Source: Meconema thalassinum (lineage: Eukaryota > Arthropoda > Insecta > Orthoptera > Tettigoniidae). Taken from it: a DNA stretch of 64,000 bases. Under the pieces are notes generated by a model that was given only the letters and a program-made list of their open reading frames with translations, did not search any database and was not told the DNA's origin. How positions within the stretch are numbered: the first letter of the stretch is position 1; every line of letters begins with the position of its first letter. Position numbers and translations under genes: made by a program. This document shows positions 34,030 through 46,110 of this stretch, in pieces. The stretch is from positions 233,258,797 to 233,322,796 of the forward strand of contig OX336396.1 of the NCBI GenBank assembly GCA_946902985.2. Reading direction: 5' to 3'.

Positions 34030-34390
34030 AGCATGTAAGATTGACGCCGCGGAGGTCCGGGTTTGATTCCCGGATCTTTCAGGAAAGACAATTGAGGTCT
34101 GTGGGCAGGTGCAGAAATCATTCAACATGGTAAGCAGAACTAGGAACAAGATGGTTCGATTCCTAAATCAGCCATCCTAGAAGTAGTTTTCCATGACTTT
34201 TCGGACTTCTATCTCAGGCGAATGCCAGGATGGTACCTTAATTAAGGCCTCGGCTGCTTTCTATGAGTGCACACACTAGTACTGCCATCATAATGACACA
34301 AGATTCCGCTTACATTCAAGTATATGGGGCTACATAACCACCATGTCGTAAAGCTTCTAAATGCATCAACAATAATTTCAACAAACAAAC
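34030..34390 (+). repeat. tRNA-headed SINE
   Basis: Box-B-like GGGTTTGATTCCC near 34056. The body is shared with 21140-21485, including AGCCATCCTAGAAGTAGTTT and a CACTAGTACTGCCATCAT segment. Confidence 0.65.
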
Positions 34391-34431
34391 TACCACATGT
34401 GATGATCAAGATATCCCAAGCCTGTCAGCGG

Positions 34432-34930
34432 CTTCGGTGGCATAGTTGGTAGCATGCTGAGCTTCTATGCCCAAGATCGTGGGTTCAAACCCGGCCGAAG
34501 TCGTCGGATTCTTTAAGAGCGTTAAAAATCACTCAGTATGCCTTCCTTCGGAGGGGAAGTAAAGGCGGCGGTCCCATGTCATAGATTTATGGCATGTTAA
34601 AGAACCTTCCACTAACTACACTTTCGTGAAGCCAAACTATAGGTTAAATTTGAATAACGCTCTTAGGTTCGAACGTTCGTCGCTGGGAACCGATTGCGGT
34701 GGCGTCTAGTAACCAAGTTCTGAACTAGTAGTCGTTGACGGTGGCGTTTGGCAGCAAAAGTAGGAACTACTAGAAAATTCAATGTCTGCAGTCCTTACTT
34801 GAATTTAAAAAAACAGATAACACACACTAATACAGCCATCACAATTAACACCGGTTATCAGACAGATTCTACACACACCCAAAGTACACAGGGCTACATG
34901 ACCGCGTTGTCGCAGCCCCTAAACTGAGGA
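34432..34930 (+). repeat. ~500-bp tRNA-headed SINE, copy 1
   Basis: tRNA-like head GGCTTCGGTGGCATAGTTGG ... GGGTTCAAACCC (A and B boxes), then a long body with GCCTTCCTTCGGAGGGGAAG and an end ...ACCGCGTTGTCGCAGCCCC. Copies 2 and 3 are at 35742-36245 and 36272-36700. Confidence 0.75.
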
Positions 34931-34979
34931 ACCAACCAAAAACCCATGCCAGTAAAAAGGATTTTCAACAGCTACTACT

Positions 34980-35330
34980 TCGGATATCGTTTTTAATATA
35001 AACCATCCCCTTCCTCCCGGCAAAAATCCGTGGCACAGCAGCCCCTGAAAGTTCTGGGCCTGCCAAGCGACCGCTATCCAGCCATTTGGCTTGCAGATTG
35101 TGGGGTAACGCTTGGTCAGCGTGTCAGATCCCTCCGGCCGTTAATTTAGGTTTTTAGTGACTGGGGCGCTGTCTCATTATCAAAGCAGCTACTCAAATGT
35201 TCTACTGGGGCTGAGTTTATTCCGTTCCAGCCCTCACGTCAGTTTCTAACATACCTGACTGAGCCAGGAATCAAACCAAAGAACTCCGAGTGAGACGCAG
35301 GCGAGCTAACTCAACACCTCGGGGCCGGGA
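34980..35330 (-). repeat. tRNA-headed SINE of a second family
   Basis: On the minus strand the head contains a GAGTT..GGTTTGATTCC box B and a CCCCGAGGTGTTGAG-type box A region. It shares the family of 47380-47680. Confidence 0.6.
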
Positions 35331-35741
35331 ATGATAAACAATCGCATTTGTTTGTCTGTTTACTTCACGCGGACCTTAGGTTGGAGACCCCATGAGTACT
35401 CGTAGGTGACCCCCAGCTCAGTTCCTTATTGAATTTCATACTGAGACCTTCTTAACGTAACTGGTTCAAAAGGGCAGGCCTTCCTTGTTATCTGCCAGCA
35501 CTGGGAGGAGATTGTCTTTATGTGGTAGGAGGTCAATGCGATTCCCAAGAGGTGAGCAGTAGAATACACAGTGGATCTTTAACCCGAATAGCGCTAAAGG
35601 AAAGTGGAGTAGTGTCACCAGCTGACCCAATGGGTCCTCAATTACACTCCTTGAGAGTGGTCGCTGTCGCACAGTAGGTTTCCATGGTGACACGATGCTC
35701 CACTTTAATTCACTGTACATCATCCACCCTCTCAGGAGGGC
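35331..35741. other. Intervening sequence, no gene
   Basis: A 154-codon frame on the minus strand (35930-35466) covers this stretch and the start of the next SINE. It reads antisense through the SINE and is not a credible gene. Confidence 0.5.
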
Positions 35742-36245
35742 GGCTTCGGTGGCGTAGTCGGTAGCATGCTGACGGTGAGCTTCTATGCCCAAGGTCGCGA
35801 GTTCAAACCCGACCGAAGTCGTCGGATTATTTAAGAGCGTTAAATATCCCTCAGTATGCCTTCCTTCGGAGGGGAAGTAAAGCCGGCGGTCCCATGTCAT
35901 ATATTTATGGCATGTAAAAGAACCTTCCACTAATTACACGTTTGTGAAACTACATTATGGGTTAGATTTGACTAACGCTCTTAGGCTCCAACGTTCGTCA
36001 CCAGGAGTCGACTGCGGTGGCATCTAGCAAGCAAGTTCAGAACTAGTTGTCGTTGAGGGTGGCGTTTGGTAGCAAAAGTAGGAACTACTGTACTTGAAAA
36101 TTGAATGTCTGCAGTCCGTACTTGAATTAAAAACATATACAGCCATCACAATTAACACCCGTTATCAGACAGATTCTACACACACCCTACGTACACGGGG
36201 CTACATGACTGCGTTGTCGCAGCCCGTGAACTCAGGAACCAACCA
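35742..36245 (+). repeat. ~500-bp tRNA-headed SINE, copy 2
   Basis: Same layout as 34432-34930. A CCCTCTCAGGAGGGCGGC lead precedes both this copy and the next, so the two probably arose by tandem duplication. Confidence 0.75.
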
Positions 36246-36271
36246 TCACTGTACTTCATCTACCCTCTCAG

Positions 36272-36700
36272 GAGGGCGGCGTCGGTGGCATAGTAGGTAG
36301 CATGCTGAGCTCCAATGCCCAGGATACCGGGTTCAAACCCGGCTAAAGTCATCGGATTTCATAAGAGCGTTAAAATCCCTTAGCTTGCCTTCCTTCGGAG
36401 GGGAAGTAAAGCCGGTGAGCCCATGTCATAGATTTATGGAATGTAAAATAACCTTCCACTTACTACAATTTGTGAAGCTAAATTTGTAGGTTAGATTTCA
36501 CTATCGTTCTATTTAGTTCCAACGTTCGATGCCAGGTGCGGTGGCATTAAGTAGCCAAGTTCACAGCTAGGTGTCGTTGACGGTATCATTATCGTCTGCA
36601 GTCCTTACCTTAATTACAGATAGCACACACTAACACAGCCATCACAATTAACACCGTTTATCAGACAGATTCTACACACACCCAAAGTACACGTCCGTGG
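36272..36700 (+). repeat. ~430-bp tRNA-headed SINE, copy 3
   Basis: Head GGCGTCGGTGGCATAGTAGG ... GGGTTCAAACCC; the body has diverged and is shorter than copies 1 and 2. It follows copy 2 after a short shared lead. Confidence 0.7.
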
Positions 36701-36890
36701 CCTTAAGTTAGGTAGAATTGGGAAACCACTTATAAGATATCTGAAGTGGGAATCAAACCCATTTCTTCTCAGATTCACCTCACGAGGCTGAAGGAACCCA
36801 GTTCAAGCCTTCATACCAGAATTAAATTTCCTGTCAGAGCCGGGCATCGAACCCTGACCTTCAATGTGACTGCCGAGAACAGTAACAATA
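36701..36890 (-). repeat. SINE fragment, minus strand
   Basis: Complement of the AATTTAATTCTGG / GGTTCGATGCCC type body and head, ending against the AGT microsatellite. Confidence 0.5.
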
Positions 36891-36905
36891 CAGAACTCAT
36901 ATTCT

Positions 36906-36906
<1 letters not shown>

Positions 36907-36961
<55 letters not shown>

Positions 36962-36974
36962 TGTTGTTGTTGTT
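36907..36974. repeat. (AGT)n then (TTG)n microsatellite
   Basis: About 18 AGT units, then a short TTG run. Confidence 0.95.
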
Positions 36975-37243
36975 TCATTTGAGGGACTTGGACATTATGG
37001 TGATTTTGCCCCCATGTACTTAGGTGTGTGAGGAATTACGTCTAATAACCTGTGTTATTGAGATGGCTATATTAGTGTGTGAGTAATTGCAATTCAGGTG
37101 AGATTGGGTAGCAGACCGCCTTGGCCTTAGGTTAGGATTCTATTCGTAGAAGCTTTCCAGTCGAATGTGCTTAATTAGATTGGGCGCGAAGTAACAATTA
37201 ATTTCCTAGTGAATTAAGTAAAAATATGAATTAATTACACACT

Positions 37244-37495
37244 TCATAAAATACTTCGCACACAAATTGGGGGCTTAGGGTAGGGTATATCCCAGCATTT
37301 GCCTGAAGTAGAAGTGGGAAACCATGGAATACCACTTCCAAGGTGGTTGAGGTAGGAATCGAACCAGCTCATCTCAGCTTTGCCACCAAGAGTGTAAGTG
37401 TACACCTTTCCAGCCCACCGACCAGAATTATATTTCTTGCTAGAGCTGGAAATCAAACCCGGACCTCCATGGCGGCAAACAAGAACGCTAGCCAA
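37244..37495 (-). repeat. tRNA-headed SINE, minus strand
   Basis: Complement of the 24210/45735 family: GGTAGGAATCGAACC here is the internal motif, and GGAAATCAAACCCGGACC is box B in reverse. It abuts the next element at about 37497. Confidence 0.7.
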
Positions 37496-37496
37496 C

Positions 37497-40400
37497 TCGC
37501 GACTTAACCTTCTGAGCGCAGTGTAATATGATACAGTAGCCTACATGATTATACATATTGTATTGCACTGGCATCTAATTTAGTTCAATTGTTTACATAA
37601 ACTCAAGATGGCGGCTGTGCGAAATTTTAAAATTATTTTTTTATTTCTTGTGTCGTAATCATGCGATTGAAGTAAAAGTTTGAATGATTAAGTCGCGCAA
37701 TAATTTTCCTTTAATGGTACTGCCCCCGTAATTGAATTATATAGAGACCACGGTGGCTATATTTGAAAATTATAAGGAAAGTTATGGCTGTCATAGTTAT
37801 GACGTGGATAGTCATGACGGAAGCACGGATGACGTAAATGTTATGCCGGCAGGCTACTTGAGCTGAGATTCTCAGTGACGTCAGCATTTAGTCGAGAATG
37901 TTCCAAGATTTACGACGCAGTCGCAGGAAACGAGGAATTCTGCTGAGGAAGAATCTATGCTATTGGAGGAGAGGCATGAACCAATCAACGATAGTTTAAA
38001 GGAAGACGGAGATTGCTAAAACTATGGTATTTTTATTACTTTTGGAATGCAGAATTGTGGAAATCCATTTGCAGTAAAAGCATTGATTTGGAATTTTGGT
38101 GAAATTTATTTTCAGTTTTTGAATTTTGAAAATCCGTCATGTATTAGCGAAGTTGGAACTTTTAGCGATGACGCAGTATCACGCGTTGGAAGGGATGGAA
38201 ACGCCCCTCGTGAAGTTAATAAAAGGGCTTGCGCAGAAGAGAGGAGCCTCTTTCGTTCTCTGATCATTCTGAGATCTCATTCTCAGAGCATCGAAGTATA
38301 TTTGTGAAAGTTCTTTTCTTATACATTCATTATAGTGAGACGTCGAAGTGAACAGCAGTGAAAAGAAGTCTTTATAACGTGTGGCGAGGCCACTATATTA
38401 ACGAGATCCAAGTCAAACTAGGTGAAGTTGAAACGGACCTTAGAAAGCTTCTACAAGTTTAGCTTCGAACAGTTAGCGGTCTCCGATAAGCTAATTGTAT
38501 TGTGCAGTGCTACATGCAGTTATAGAGAAAAGCTGAACAATTTCGACCGATTAGTTCGAAAGATATTAGCAGTTTTATACGACTGAGAAAAGTGATTATC
38601 TCGCCACAAGAGAAGCACTTTTGTATAGCCAGAATCAACGCAAGGCTGACGCTGCGAGTGGAATAGAAAGACTTCAGATTGCTTGGTTACACAACGATAC
38701 AGTATAATGGAGCAATTGAATACGGCAGTTTGTTCTTCTAACACTACAACCGAAGAGCAGATGGAAGGCTAAGGAGCTTATTGCAATTGGGACATACTTC
38801 AACGGAGTAAGATAGCGACATGGAACTTCGCTAATTGCTATTCCACACAAGCGAACATGCGGTGAATACCATCTACACCCATGTTTCGTAATTAAAGGCT
38901 GAATACCATCGAACAGCCATAGAAACAATTTCATACTCTGTATATGAATAATTTCTTCGGAAATTTCTACAAAACTTCATGGCGATTGTCTACTGGAACT
39001 TCAGGGAATTTTTCAAGAGAGGTCAGGGATATCCCGACTCACAAAGAAGATTATTGCCGGAAGGATGTCTATTCGTCTTCGAGGAGCAGAGCGATTCACG
39101 GAGAAGGAAGCAGTTCGATTCTCCGAGGGTGCTATTTCCTATTTCGAGGATGGAGCTCGGCTTTAACGTGGTGAAATGGATCCATCAGCAGTCTTCTTTG
39201 GGGAATTTTCCTCTGGAACGTCAATCGGCAGATAAGGTAGTCGTGAACGTTTATTGTATTTGAGTTTACTAATGATGTTTGAGCAACCATTTTTCCCATA
39301 TTTTTATCCTCATGTGTTTTTGCCCTATTTTCTTGTTGAGATTCTTATTCTCAGTACACCTTGATGAGTTTTGCATTTTTCGACGATTTATTAAGACATT
39401 GTTATGTCATGGGCATAGTTAACGATTTTGGATCAGTTGAGACTGATATTTAGAATTTTCAGTAATTAATATTTTTGTAGTCACGATTTGACTGTAAGTT
39501 AATGATTTTTAATGGCAGATTTAAATTCAGACAGCGTGTCATTTTATTAAAGTAATTCTACCCCAGTTTAATTACTTTGAACAATTTTCTGTCATCATCA
39601 AGAAGGAAGAACATTTAAATGATTTTAGAGCGTTAAAATCTCTTACGTTGTCGACGATCTTGGAAATACTAGTCGTTATTTGAATTGATTGCAACACAGA
39701 CATTTATCGTCAGTTATGAATGAACATTGCATTATAGACACTTTTGTGAAAGAGTAACTTTAATAATGAATTATTGAATGCATTAAAGTCAAGTACTTTT
39801 GTTAGGAGTTTTTCTCAATTAGAGATTTATAGAACGATGTTTGCATTCCCCAGTCTAAATGGATTCTATTCGACTACTTTGCATTTTAGTCGCACTTTAT
39901 TTGAAGATAGTATTTTCATACTACAATTTCTTTTAGGATGTTAATCTTAAATTTTGATAGACCAGACAGGCGTATATAAGCGTATTCACTATTAAATTTG
40001 TTTGTGATTGGCAAGTTTTGACTTCATTTCGGTTCATGAATGAAATCCACGAAGGTTAAATAGAAAAACAGTTTTGAAACAATTAATGATTATAAAAATT
40101 TTTAAGTGGAACTATGAATGTATAATCGCTAGTGCAGCGCGTGTTGAAAGTCGCTGAGATATAATGCCCTTGAATATGAAGGAAGTTCCCACAGGAATAA
40201 ATGTTAAAGAATTATTTGTGGAAGTTTTGTAAGTTATGTGGAAGTTTAATACCATATAGATTAATATATGATGATTTTGGGCATATTTTTAATGCAGTTT
40301 GTGCATTAACTTGTTAGCGAAGGATTTTCCGCTGGAGTAAGATTGTCATAGTTCGTTGAAAATAAATCAAGTGATTTACTGTTATAATTAACACGAGTTT

Positions 40401-42238
40401 TGAAAGAATTTGAGATAAGATTTTGAATGAAGGTTGCCGTCACAAATCAATATTAAAACCTTTATTAAACCAGATTGTGACATTAACATGTATAACTAAC
40501 CTTCATTGGTCGATTATATTAATCACGATTATGAAAATTACCAACCGAATGGACATGTGGTCAATGTATTTCTGAAATTAATAATTTAAACAATTTAAAA
40601 TGTTAATATTGTAAATAATTGCTGTAAATATTTTTTGAAAATAATGTAAAACGAGAGTGATGTTAAAGACGTGCTTATAATATTTTTATTGTCTTTGACA
40701 AATATTATAAACAATTTCTAATTGTTATAAATAATTTATGTGATTTTGTTATAAACATTTAAGAGCTAATTAAACATTTGGATTGAAGTTAACAAGTTTA
40801 AGAAATTAACATAATGATTCAATAGGATGTGAGCAAAGTACTTGAAAGATTTGCGTAAATATAATGTGAGTTGTCTTGTAGACATTTAAAAGCTTGAGAG
40901 AGCAAGCTGTATCCTTACGTAACACAGCATGTGAGAAGGGAATGCATTTGACCAGTATGCAACAGGTTCGAGGGTAGCTCGCAGCTGGGCCAACATCTGG
41001 TTCACAGAGAGTGAGGTCGTCCGCACTCCGGCCTTGCGACTATAAATACCATTCTCATGTTTATTAAAAGGAAACCAAATGCTCTATATATATATGTCAC
41101 ACCCTGACGTCCTTTTCCAATCCAATTGTGTTAATAATATTACGTTATTTGGAGCTCTTGGGAGCTAAAATGTTTTATATCATGTTGTATGATAATTTTT
41201 GCAAGTCCTACTGAGGACGTAGTCAGATTGACTTGGGCTACTGATAGCCACGTTGATTTTGTTGTGTTAGTAAAATCATACCCTTTATTAGAAATAAAGC
41301 TTTTGTACAGTTCAAAGTTCTCGTCTTCGTTCTTGGCTCATTTTTAAATATCATGGTGGAGGTTATTGTGTGAACAGACTTTTAGTGATCCTGTTGTCAA
41401 CTCAAACCCCGAGATAATTAAGAGGTAAGTAACGGTAAGTATGAACCCCCGTCTATTTTGGTGTGTTCCACAATGATTTCCTGTGAACTTCTGTGCTCTT
41501 ATCTCGATAGTATCTGTCAGTGCCATTTTCATTGATGTAGCTGTGCCGGTGCAATTGATAATTGGCAATCCGATTGAGGGGGCGGATATCTGACAGCCTA
41601 CTATCCAGGTAAACGGGGACAGTACATAACTCGATGACCTATACATATAACGATCCTAAATGGCGACCATCCGAAATATTTAGACGGTTCTCAATATCAA
41701 CGAATCTTTTACAGCAATCAAACTGAAATTCTTTATGTTCATAGAGGCTATGAACATACGTTCACCTATAGGACTTTCAATAACCTGGTGGGCATAATTC
41801 CAACATGGCGGCGACGTGAAGTATATATATTTGAATGGACGTATCTCGCGATTTAACCATCCGTGTACACTGAAACTTGGTACGGTAAATGCTTATACAG
41901 ATGTTAATCCACTGGCATCTAATCTATTTCAATTGTTTTCATAACCAGAAGATGGCAGCTGTGTAAAATTTTAAAATCTCGTTTTTACGTATTGTGTACT
42001 AATCATGCGATTTTAAGTTTGAATACTACACGTACACAAAATATTCATGTAATAGCACATAACTCTAAGACCTACATAAATAAAAACCCAACATGGCGAC
42101 CATCCGTAATATTAGACGTTTCTCAATATCTACGAATCTATTACAGCAATCAAACTGAAATGTTGTATGTTGATAGAGGCAATTAACATAAGTAGGATAT
42201 ATGAAAGTAGGCTTTTGTTCTTCACGGAACTATTTGTT
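37497..42238 (+). mobile_element. 145-bp-monomer (HINE-like) element, 5'-truncated, split by a 3.9-kb insertion
   Basis: YY1-like boxes at 37608 and, past the insertion, 41660, 41805, 41952 and 42093. Spacings are 147 (after subtracting 3,905 bp), 145, 147 and 141. It ends with the hairpin GTTCTTCACGGAAC and CTATTTGTT at 42238, like 20248. The 5' part, including the microsatellite and first hairpin, is missing. Confidence 0.7.
37721..41621. mobile_element. 3.9-kb insertion, TG...CA ends, 4-bp target duplication GTAC (unclassified; possible solo LTR)
   Basis: Starts TGCCCCCGT and ends ACGGGGACA (inverted with one mismatch), flanked by GTAC at 37717-37720 and 41622-41625. Removing 3,901 bp plus one GTAC restores the host repeat. 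It contains no long ORF, a TAATAAAAGGGC-like box near 38218 and an AATAAA at about 41294. TG...CA ends and a short duplication fit an LTR, but 3.9 kb would be unusually long and I see no direct repeat between its two halves. Short frames inside (38047-38307, 38520-38934, 38944-39263, 41344-41646) have no recognisable product. Confidence 0.65.
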
Positions 42239-42254
42239 ATTACTATTATTATTA

Positions 42255-42623
42255 TTACGGACAGTGGTAGATACACTTGATAACGTGCAGGGCTAGGCCA
42301 TGGGGCCAAGCTCTCTGCGGACTTGGTGGTCATGGGTTTGAGCCCCACCGTCGGCCGTCTTGGAAAAAATTGTTTTCAGTTGTTTCCCATTTTTTAACTC
42401 CTGGCAAATGCTTGGACGGTATCTTCTGACAGGCCATGACCGCTTCTTTCCACATCCTTGTCCAGTTTCATTCGTCTTCATTCATTTCATCTCTCATTAA
42501 CTCCTCTCATGAGGTTGGCATCAGGAAGGGCATTCGGCCGTAAAAACCATCCACCACACAGACTTTCATCGCTTCTCATCCCCAACCCCTTTGAGAACGG
42601 GAAGTAGAAGGGGTAGACACACA

Positions 42624-42624
<1 letters not shown>
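42255..42624 (+). repeat. tRNA-headed SINE
   Basis: Head with GGTTTGAGCCCCACCGT and body with CTCATGAGGTTGGCATCAGG...GGGCATTCGGCCGTAAAA, ending at an ATT microsatellite (42625-42668). Related to the next SINE. Confidence 0.65.

Positions 42625-42668
<44 letters not shown>
42625..42668. repeat. (ATT)n microsatellite
   Basis: About 15 units, the tail of the preceding SINE. Confidence 0.95.
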
Positions 42669-42670
<2 letters not shown>

Positions 42671-42689
42671 TGATAAACTAGCGGTGGCT

Positions 42690-42985
42690 ACGCTCGCTAA
42701 AGCGCAGCATTAGGTTATGGGGCCAAACTCTCTGCCGACTTGGTAGACGTGTGGGTTCGAGCCCCACCGTCGACCGTCCTTGAAATGGTTTTCCATGGTT
42801 TCCCCATTTTCAACACCAGGCAAATGCTGGGACGGTACCTTCCAATGGGCCACGACCGCTTCCTTCCACATCCTTGCCCAGTTTCATTCAACTTCATCCA
42901 TTCCATCTGTCATCCCGGCACGCAGGTCGCCCACGCGCGTCGACTAGAAAGACCTGCAATCGGCCTCTCTGGAGGTCACACGACA
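42690..42985 (+). repeat. tRNA-headed SINE
   Basis: Box-B-like GGGTTCGAGCCCC near 42751. The end TCGACTAGAAAGACCTGCAA...GAGGTCACACGA is shared with the SINE at 32839-33053. Minus-strand short frames here are spurious. Confidence 0.65.
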
Positions 42986-43738
42986 TTGAAAAAACATAAA
43001 CTGAGCTTGACATATTGTCAGTGTCTAACCCTTAACATGAAACGTTTCGCTATGCTCTGACCTTCAACAGGTCTGTTCAGAGTTTATGTACTCAGCAGTT
43101 CTGTAATTTACCAAATGGAGAAATGAATTCTTGGTCTGAGGTTACTGACATTCCCCGGCAGGACATTGAAAGCAACTTAAGAAAACATTTACGCAAATAC
43201 CGCTTCAAGAAAAATACCAGCACCGTGGTAATTAACGAAATGAGAGAATAGTCATTAGTCATTAGTTTTCCGAGGAAGTATGTGTTGTGCGTTATGCTGC
43301 CATAACGTAATGCGTGGGTGTAATAAACACGCACATGCGTTGTTCAGTACGGTACGGTACACAGATCCAATCAGGTCATGGGAATGTCAGAAATGACAAG
43401 TGGCGAACAGTCTCACGGGAACCTGCCTTGCAATAGATAGCCTGCAGGATTTTAAAGCGTGCAGCTTCTTGGAAATGAGTCTAAAATGTAAAGTGGTCGA
43501 GTGAAGTATGCGGCTGGGACAAGTGGGAGGGGGGTACTCGCCGACCAACTTGAGCAGGCACAGGTCATCCAACTCAGTGGACTCTACAATTTCAATCACT
43601 CCTGGAATAGTGAAGAATGGAAATTAGCCTAATATGAAGGAGGTGGTACAAAGGGATATAGAAGGTTAGATTGGAATAAAAAATTGAATAGGTTAACTGA
43701 CAATAATCTGGATATTTCCTAAGGAAACAAACATATTA

Positions 43739-43740
<2 letters not shown>
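42986..43740. other. No recognisable gene
   Basis: Short frames only. A run of AAT repeats follows at 43741-43793. Confidence 0.5.

Positions 43741-43793
<53 letters not shown>
43741..43793. repeat. (AAT)n microsatellite
   Basis: About 17 units directly before a LINE fragment. Confidence 0.95.
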
Positions 43794-43795
<2 letters not shown>

Positions 43796-43799
43796 CAAA

Positions 43800-44520
43800 T
43801 AACACAGGTAGAGAAATTCAAATACCTGGGTGAATAGATCGAGCCCAACATTCGTGAAAGGAAGCTTTCGTGGCACGGACTAACAAAATGGAAATAGCTT
43901 ACCATTTAACCAAAGACATTTACAAAACACGATCAATGTCCTTCAAGGCCAAACTGAGGCACTTCGTTACCGTTATTCGCCCAGAGGCGTTATATGCATC
44001 AGAATGCCTGGCGATGAATAAGAAAGGCCTGGCAGAACAACTCGAAGCCAAAGAGAGGAAGATTCTGAGAAAGATATTGGCCCCGGTCAAGGAACGAGGA
44101 GAGTATAGAAGACGACTCAACGATGAACTCTATCTACATGTGGAGAAAATAACGGACCCATTCGCAAAAGAAGACTCTCCTATTATGGCCATTTAACAAG
44201 AATGAACTCCGGAAGATTGTCCATCGAATCTGTGCCTACTTTGTGGGAAAGAAAACCAAAGGGATCTGGTTTACAGAGGTGGAAAAGACCTACAAAACTG
44301 GGCATATCACATGAGGACATCTTCGAACGTGACTCTTTCAAGAAGAAACTTGGGGAGATACAGAGTTTTCAGCCATAGCCTATATTGAAAACCGGCAAGA
44401 AGTGGACCGAAGAACGAAGGGAAGCTCACCGAAGAAGAATGCGCGAATACTGGGCCAATGTGAAAGAACGAGGGAAAAAGACAGTTTAAATAACTTGGTC
44501 CATAGACGACCGAAACAATA
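43800..44520 (+). pseudogene. RTE-like LINE protein, C-terminal fragment
   Basis: Readable as the post-RT region of a non-LTR retrotransposon: NKMEIAYHLTKDIY, KAKLRHFVTVIRPEALYASECL and ERKILRKILAP in the frame 43870-44196, then, after a frame change at about 44175, a YGHLTRMNSGRLS-type motif and a late RMREYWANVKERGKK motif near 44445. Several stops. Catalytic domains absent. Confidence 0.7.
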
Positions 44521-44539
44521 AAAATAAAATAATCAAAAG

Positions 44540-45300
44540 ACTAAAACAAAAATCATAATCGAAAAAGGCAAAATTAAGACAGTAATCAAACTTGAAGCAC
44601 TAAATGCCTCGGAAACTTGATCGTTGAAGGCAGATCTCTTATTAAATACGTAGAGAAACAAGAAAGGTAAATCCTTGGTCCAGTCTGCTCACAAGGAATC
44701 TGGATGAATCGGAAGTATCAGCTTGATGATTAGTTCACTGTTGTTGTTGTTCGAGTCTTCAGACTTTCGACTGGTTTGATGCAGCACTCCATGTCTCCCT
44801 GTCCTGAGCTAATCGTTTCATCTCTACATAGCTAACACACCCTACATCCGAGGCAACCTGTTTAACATATTCTAACCTTCTTCTACCCCTACAGTTCTTG
44901 TCCTCGACCCTTCCTTCCATAACTAAGCATGCTATTCCTGGGTGTCTTAATATGTGTCATACTAACTCCTTCAGCTTCTCACCTGCCAATTTGATGTCCA
45001 TAGAAGTTTCTGATTTATTTCGGCTGCATTCCAGTATTATTGTTTTACATTTTTTAATTTCCAACATGAATTCTTTTCTTAAAAAAAAGGCGACGTAAGT
45101 TCTACGGCCACATTCTCAGAATGAACAATGACAGGCTCAGCAAAAGGATTCCCAACCTTGCTCTCTCAATTACACTCAAGAACAACTGGCTAAGTGAAAT
45201 AGAAAAAGACCTTCAAGAAATTGTCATTACGGAGGAAATTATACAAGATCGACTTCAGTTCAGAACATTAATCAATAACTATAATTTCTGAGGAAATACT
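44540..45300 (+). pseudogene. Second RTE-like LINE fragment, split by another LINE fragment
   Basis: Upstream part (44540-44730) resembles the ..KLEALNASET.. region in broken frame. It resumes at about 45085 with a RRKFYGHILRMNNDRLSKRI motif and ends near 45291. Between them lies 44733-45085, part of the other LINE family at 48093-48769. Confidence 0.5.
44733..45085 (-). pseudogene. LINE 3' fragment with internal deletion
   Basis: Collinear with the minus-strand LINE at 48096-48760, but missing the block that corresponds to about 48300-48665. The two sides are joined at about 44967. It begins with GTTGTTGTTCGAGTCTTCAG, the 3' end of the family. Confidence 0.6.
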
Positions 45301-45439
45301 TAACTACCAGAACCAAAAACTCAGGTACCTACTACAAGACCAAAAGTCAGAAACAAAGGAATGACGGAAATAAAATACAGGGAAAAGGAATGTCCTCAAC
45401 CCTTGAAGAAAACCCCTGTGAAAATAACATCAATCAACG

Positions 45440-45715
45440 AATCATTTAGGTTCTCGTGCAGAAGGCAGGAGTTACCAGCGACCTGACCACTCGAATAACC
45501 CCTCGAAGAATGAGGGTTTCAGGAAAGATGACACAAGGACCAATTAAGGCGGGAAAGCGAAAGATTCCCTAGGCCTCGGATACCCTAATACCGTCAGGGT
45601 CAAAAGAGAACAAGAGCTGACCAAGAGATGTCGACAGGAAAGAAGACAGAAAGGAGTCCGGCACAAGTAAGTGGAAGCAATGTCAGACTCAGCTAGGATC
45701 CCGTGGTCGCCAACC
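45440..45715 (-). mobile_element. LINE 3' UTR fragment, minus strand
   Basis: Reverse complement of part of 31105-31480, including the CGGCACAAGTAAGTGGAAGC and GACCAAGAG.TGTCGACAGG blocks. It lacks the tail. Followed by a SINE. Confidence 0.6.
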
Positions 45716-45734
45716 CACGTCCGCCTGTTGCGCT

Positions 45735-46110
45735 GTTGCTAGCATTCTTGGTTGTCACCGTGGAGGCCCGAGTTCGGTTTCCGGCTAAGCCAAGAAATTT
45801 AATTCTGGTCTGAGGGCTGCAACGGGGTACACTCAGACTCGTGAGGCAAAACTGAGAAGAGGTGGGTTCGATTCCTAGCTGAGTCATCCTGGAAGTGGTT
45901 TTCCGTGGTTTCCCACTTCTACTCCTCGTCAATGCCGGGATGGTACCTAACATAAGGCCACGGCCACGTCCTAGTCATATACACATACTGTAGGCCTACT
46001 AGTACAGACATAACAGTGATACAGGTTATCAGACAACCTCTTCACACACCCAAGAACACGGAGCTACATGACCACGATGTCGCAAATCCCCTAGAAGAAG
46101 CAACAACAAC
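45735..46110 (+). repeat. tRNA-headed SINE
   Basis: Best-preserved copy of its family: CTAGCATTCTTGG head, GAGTTCGGTTTCCG box B, GGTACACTCAGACTCGTGAG, GGGATGGTACCTAA, ...ACCACGATGTCGCA, then CAACAACAACAA tail. Confidence 0.75.

Noticed and set aside
34432..34505. Genuine tRNA gene
   Set aside because: A and B boxes are present, but the head continues into a SINE body and recurs in three copies. No proper acceptor stem could be drawn.
35466..35930. 154-codon minus-strand frame
   Set aside because: Reads antisense through a SINE head and body; a typical spurious insect prediction.
37721..41621. Host gene with small exons in the 3.9-kb stretch
   Set aside because: The stretch is a precise insertion flanked by GTAC; its short frames match nothing.
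42293..42906. Minus-strand frames with similar ETGQGCG(K/R)KRSWP starts
   Set aside because: Both are antisense readings of related SINEs.
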